The position numbers were made by a program, and so were the translations under genes. Of a DNA stretch of 53,362 bases, positions 52,572 through 53,362 are shown piece after piece. The notes under the pieces were generated by a model that was given only the letters and a program-made list of their open reading frames with translations, was not told the origin of the DNA and made no database searches. The DNA lies in contig NZ_JABFNS010000054.1 of assembly GCF_013116825.1 (NCBI RefSeq), positions 1-53,362 on the forward strand. The letters run 5' to 3'. Source of the DNA: Myxococcus xanthus. GTDB taxonomy: Bacteria > Myxococcota > Myxococcia > Myxococcales > Myxococcaceae. Each line of letters opens with the position of its first letter. Positions within the stretch are counted from its first letter, which is position 1.

Positions 52572-53018
52572 ATGAAAAGGCAGCTCAAGCAGGCGCTCCT
52601 CGCGACGGCGTTCACCCTTCCCCTGGCGGCGCTCGCCAGCTCCGTCCCCGCGAGCAGCGGCAGGCCCGCCATCTGGGGCGATGGTCCCTGCTTCTTGATG
52701 ACCAACAGCACCATGTACAACAGCTGCTCGACGCGTCGGTCCTATGAGCTCCCGCTGCCGTTGAGCACCGCAGGCAGCAAGACGGTGCACGTCACCGCCT
52801 CTGGCGCCACGTCATCGAACAACGTGGGCTGCGCGGCGGTGGGGGTGAATCGCGAGGCCACCCTGATCTGGGGAGGGACGCGCAAGTGGCTCCCAGCCTT
52901 TGGCTCGGCACAAATCATCACCCTGACCGACGCCTATGTTCCCGTCGCGGGATTCCTCTACGTCGGCTGTCTGGTGGATCCGGGCGCGACCATCAACACC
53001 GTCGAGTACAACGGCTAA
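52572..53018 (+). CDS. small exported hypothetical protein
   Basis: This 148-residue protein has a clear Sec signal peptide (MKRQLKQALLATAFTLPLAALA) and a mature beta-rich part with four cysteines (PCFLM, SCSTR, GCAAV, GCLVD), probably two disulfides. No family is recognised. The ATG follows GGAGAGAGG. Divergence from the LuxR regulator suggests it is a target. A strong hairpin follows the stop. Confidence 0.78.
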   Translation: MKRQLKQALLATAFTLPLAALASSVPASSGRPAIWGDGPCFLMTNSTMYNSCSTRRSYELPLPLSTAGSKTVHVTASGATSSNNVGCAAVGVNREATLIWGGTRKWLPAFGSAQIITLTDAYVPVAGFLYVGCLVDPGATINTVEYNG

Positions 53019-53050
53019 CGCTCGCCGCACGAATCCATGATGGATGGAGC

Positions 53051-53078
53051 AGGGTCCCCGCGTACGCGTGGGGGCCCT
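53051..53078 (+). terminator. hairpin after the exported-protein gene
   Basis: AGGGTCCCCGCG (53051-53062) pairs with CGTGGGGGCCCT (53067-53078) over 12 bp, with two G-T wobbles and a four-base loop, 32 bases after the stop. Only GATTC follows, so it is a hairpin barrier rather than a classical U-tract terminator. Confidence 0.5.
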
Positions 53079-53089
53079 GATTCAAAGAC

Positions 53090-53362
53090 ATGACACGAAA
53101 TGGACTGTGGCTTTGCGCGGTCATCCTTTCGGGAGCACTGTCCTACGGGGTGTCTCGCCTCACGCTCGACAACGCGACTCCGGCACGTGAGTCCGATGCG
53201 CACGCGGCGGAGTTGCGGGCATTGAGGTCCCAGGTGCGCGAGCTCGAAGCCTCCGTCGAGTCCTCCGCGCGAGTGGCACACGAAGCACACCTGACGGCGC
53301 AGGCGGCACGGGTCGCGAATCTACGCCCGGACGCCCCCGCCGCTCCAGCGGCTCCCTCCGCC
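53090..53362 (+). CDS. membrane-anchored coiled-coil protein, truncated by window end
   Basis: The frame from ATG at 53090 stays open to the last base (91 codons seen). It starts with a hydrophobic anchor (LWLCAVILSGALSYGVSRL), then a charged helix with heptad-like pattern (AAELRALRSQVRELEASVES) that predicts a coiled coil, then an Ala/Pro stretch (PDAPAAPAAPSA). It is likely an inner-membrane protein with a periplasmic stalk. Family unknown, as the rest is missing. No strong ribosome site is seen. Confidence 0.55.
   Translation, partial: MTRNGLWLCAVILSGALSYGVSRLTLDNATPARESDAHAAELRALRSQVRELEASVESSARVAHEAHLTAQAARVANLRPDAPAAPAAPSA

Overview
The window is high-GC DNA (roughly two-thirds G+C, strong G/C preference at third codon positions) whose genes look like those of a predatory soil myxobacterium (Myxococcota, Myxococcus/Corallococcus type). 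The reasons are many lipoproteins, an NtrC-type regulator paired with a receiver-bearing histidine kinase, a fadIJ pair, and large modular secreted proteins. This assignment is inference; no rRNA is present.

Region 1 (1-24.3 kb) is core-like and densely packed. It holds apt, a cofactor-free-dioxygenase-like alpha/beta-hydrolase, and a TetR repressor with a recognisable promoter and operator that heads an overlapping run of MFS permease, coaD and an MBL hydrolase. A GH13 lipoprotein and a UshA-like 5'-nucleotidase follow; the 3' end of the nucleotidase lies in a 516-bp tandem duplication. Next come a YdcF-like protein, nadK, a two-component pair, a GGDEF protein, envelope glycan genes (GT2, ChbG-like deacetylase, methyltransferase, PIG-V-like transferase), fadJ-fadI under a promoter with a palindrome, and hemE.

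Region 2 (24.3-38.0 kb) is the most coherent system: a starch/maltodextrin capture and uptake locus. One arm (minus strand) encodes an alpha-amylase lipoprotein with a CBM20-like tail, a putative outer-membrane barrel and a debranching-enzyme lipoprotein. The divergent arm encodes a MalK-like ATPase, a solute-binding-protein/MalF-like permease fusion, a MalG-like permease and a 966-residue lipoprotein made of a TIG domain plus six related beta-sandwich modules. All four plus-strand genes overlap. I infer surface binding and hydrolysis of alpha-glucan, passage through the outer-membrane barrel, then ABC import: a Sus-like logic built from different parts.

Region 3 (38.0-53.4 kb) starts with tRNA-Val and two identical tRNA-Asp genes and becomes accessory DNA. 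It contains an IS3 remnant, a Tat-exported SDR protein, secreted lipoproteins, a trypsin-like protease, a diheme cytochrome and a LuxR regulator. Between them lie degenerate copies of one IS91-like transposase 3' segment and the tails of broken genes (alpha/beta-hydrolase, DUF2917, possible chemoreceptor, ISAs1-like transposase). The last gene runs off the window.
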